NCBI RefSeq assembly: GCF_947496385.1
Contig: NZ_CANMCP010000001.1
Location: 124,001-188,000, forward strand
Source: an uncultured Croceicoccus sp.
GTDB taxonomy: Bacteria; Pseudomonadota; Alphaproteobacteria; Sphingomonadales; Sphingomonadaceae
DNA: 64,000 nt
Direction: 5' to 3'
The notes beneath the pieces are model-generated. The model did no database searches. It saw nothing but the letters and a program-made list of their open reading frames with translations, and was not told the origin of the DNA. Shown in pieces: positions 59,628-64,000 of the stretch. Both the position numbers and the translations under genes were made by a program. Positions within the stretch are counted from its first letter, which is position 1. Each line of letters starts with the position of its first letter.

Positions 59628-59663
59628 AAACGGCGGACGGGATCGCTCCCGTCCGCCGTTTCG
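59628..59663. terminator. Bidirectional terminator
   Basis: Arms 59628-59642 and 59647-59661 (AAACGGCGGACGGGA) are perfect inverted repeats around a 4-nt loop. It serves the gene at 59362 (+) and katE (-). Confidence 0.9.
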
Positions 59664-59682
59664 CGTTTTCGGTGTATGAGGA

Positions 59683-61767
<2,085 letters not shown>

Positions 61768-61798
61768 GATGGGGTGCAGCCTTCTCGCTTGCGTTAAC

Positions 61799-61840
61799 CT
61801 TACCTGCACCCAACTGTCGGCAAGGGTAAAGGTTGCGCGG
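61799..61840. promoter_or_regulatory. Imperfect inverted repeat between katE and recO
   Basis: AACCTTACC and GGTAAAGGTT (around 61797-61805 and 61827-61836) are near-complementary with one extra base, in the divergent promoter region. It is a candidate regulator site; no known box was recognised. Confidence 0.3.
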
Positions 61841-61940
61841 TAATTCCGCCCGTGTTCAATCGCCTTTGACGATATAAACATGTGTTGGTTTGCCGCGCCG
61901 CACTTGCCGCGCGCGCCGATCCGTTCCATCCCCCCCGGCC

Positions 61941-62545
61941 ATGCATCTTCGCGCCGCCGCCATCCTCTGCGCCTCGCGCCCTCACGGCGAAACCGCGGCC
62001 ATCGCGCGCGTGCTGACGCGCGACCATGGCCTCGTCGCCGGCTATGTCGCGGGGGGGCGGGGGCGGGTGCTGCGTCCCGTGCTCATCCCCGGCAATGCGG
62101 TCGCGGCCGACATCGCGGCCCGCGCGGCGAGCCAGCTGCCTTTCATAAAGCTGGAACTGCTGCAAAGCCGGGCGCCGTGGATGACGGAGCCGCTGCCGGC
62201 GGCCGCGATTCAATGGGCGACGGCGCTCACCGCGAGCTGCCTGCCCGAACGCCATCCCTACCCGGCGGTGCACGATGCGCTCGGCCCGCTGCTCGACGCG
62301 ATCTGCCATGCGCCCTCGGCGCGCGGCTGGGCGGTGGCGTTGCTGCGCTACGAAACGCTGCTCCTGCGCGAAATGGGTTATGGCGGGGCGGGGGACACGG
62401 ATGCGCTGGATTGGGACGCGACGCTCGCCGCGCTGGAGGCGCAGGGCAGCACGATTGCCACGCGCCTGCTTGCGGCGCGGCGCGGCGATGTTATGGCGGC
62501 GCGCACGCTGTTGATGGCGCGGCTTACACGGATCACGGGGGAATC

Positions 62546-62549
<4 letters not shown>
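61941..62549 (+). CDS. recO: DNA repair protein RecO
   Basis: 202 residues. An N-terminal OB-like domain ([39 protein letters not shown]) is followed by a helical domain with [16 protein letters not shown]. RecO loads RecA with RecF and RecR. The ATG at 61941 is the first that fits the family. Its stop overlaps the leuB start (ATGA). Lengths of ~200-240 are usual; the zinc-finger Cys set is missing, as in many alphaproteobacteria. Confidence 0.85.
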
Positions 62550-63601
<1,052 letters not shown>

Positions 63602-63774
63602 CCGCGCAAGCGGGCGCAGGGGGCGACGGGTCCGCATGCGGATTTAACAAATGGCAACGTTTTTAAGGCGTCCTGCGTTGAAAGGGGGCCTGGTCGCCGA
63701 TGCGGTGTCTGACCGGGTGGTTCCGCTTATTCATGATGAACGGAATCGAAAGGCCGCGATGAGAGGACCCTTGG

Positions 63775-64000
63775 ATGACCGCGCCCCGCCGCATGCCACG
63801 ACTGTACGACCGCCGCCGGCCGGTGGCGTTCGCGGCGCTCGAAATCGGGGCTTTGCTATTCATGCTGGTCTGCATGCTGGTCTCCGTTCCGCCGACCTAT
63901 CCCTTCATCGCGGTCTATTCGCTGATGAATTGCATCGGCATTCTGGCGGTGACGCGGCTGCGGCTCAACATCGCGCGGCTCGTCCTGATCGCATTATATG
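63775..64000 (+). CDS. Membrane protein, partial at window end
   Basis: The first ~75 residues are visible: TAPRRMPRLYDRRRPVAF, then two or more hydrophobic stretches (ALEIGALLFMLVCMLVSV; FIAVYSLMNCIGILAV). It runs off the window. AGAGGACC precedes the ATG at 63775. Function unknown. Confidence 0.6.
   Translation, partial: MTAPRRMPRLYDRRRPVAFAALEIGALLFMLVCMLVSVPPTYPFIAVYSLMNCIGILAVTRLRLNIARLVLIALY

Overview
The window is GC-rich, densely packed chromosomal DNA from an alphaproteobacterium, most likely of the order Sphingomonadales. The evidence is a class I (archaeal-type) lysyl-tRNA synthetase, DUF2171 proteins, an RcnB-family protein, an sdhCDA cluster, bamD-recN-ligA linkage, and GGAAC-N16-CGTT promoters of the EcfG general-stress type. 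No rRNA, tRNA, CRISPR array, insertion sequence, prophage or integrase was recognised. Most genes are housekeeping, with accessory and uncharacterised genes between them.

Layout. 0-5 kb: a PepSY-TM/DUF2271 pair, two DUF2171 proteins, a SnoaL-like protein, nrdB and a membrane-anchored protein behind a consensus EcfG promoter. 5-10 kb: a lipoprotein, lysK, a prolyl-4-hydroxylase-like dioxygenase, cytochrome b561 and an Arg/Asp/Trp-rich RcnB protein. 9.9-11.3 kb: a deletion scar where an SDR gene and a phosphotransferase gene, head to head, have both lost their 5' ends. 11-20 kb: a ClC transporter, ettA, a secreted M28 peptidase, sodC, a short YadA-like adhesin, an MscS channel, and a two-gene stress-type unit (PRC-barrel plus a paralogue of the 4.4 kb protein). 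20-28 kb: a 5'-nucleotidase lipoprotein, a translationally coupled osmC / LMW phosphatase / fructosamine-kinase operon, gyrB, a ZIP-like transporter and a 31-residue membrane peptide. 28-38 kb: guaA, a tandem hairpin repeat, nth, thiolase, nadB, a GlsB/YeaQ-type protein, nrdA and a ferredoxin-NADP reductase-like enzyme. 38-50 kb: a PHA-depolymerase-like hydrolase, lepA, a DUF885 peptidase, a P450, bamD, recN, an SDR and ligA. 50-64 kb: a glutamate-receptor-like potassium channel, prmA with neighbours, sdhCDA without sdhB, a possible small gene with an extreme Shine-Dalgarno sequence, tlyA, tspO, ubiK, a large catalase, recO, leuB and a membrane protein cut by the window end.

Functional links. 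nrdA and nrdB form one enzyme but lie 30 kb apart. The FN3K/LMW-phosphatase/OsmC unit looks like a protein damage-repair module. Several small stress-type genes (DUF2171, PRC-barrel, membrane-anchored proteins) share EcfG-like promoters. Catalase, SodC and OsmC give separate oxidative defences. The thiolase and the depolymerase-like hydrolase could belong to polyhydroxyalkanoate turnover.

The items most worth follow-up are the small gene at 56.3-56.4 kb, the structured element at 27.8 kb, the glutamate-receptor-like channel, the deglycation operon and the deletion scar at 10.38 kb. All family calls come from reading the sequence; no database search was run.
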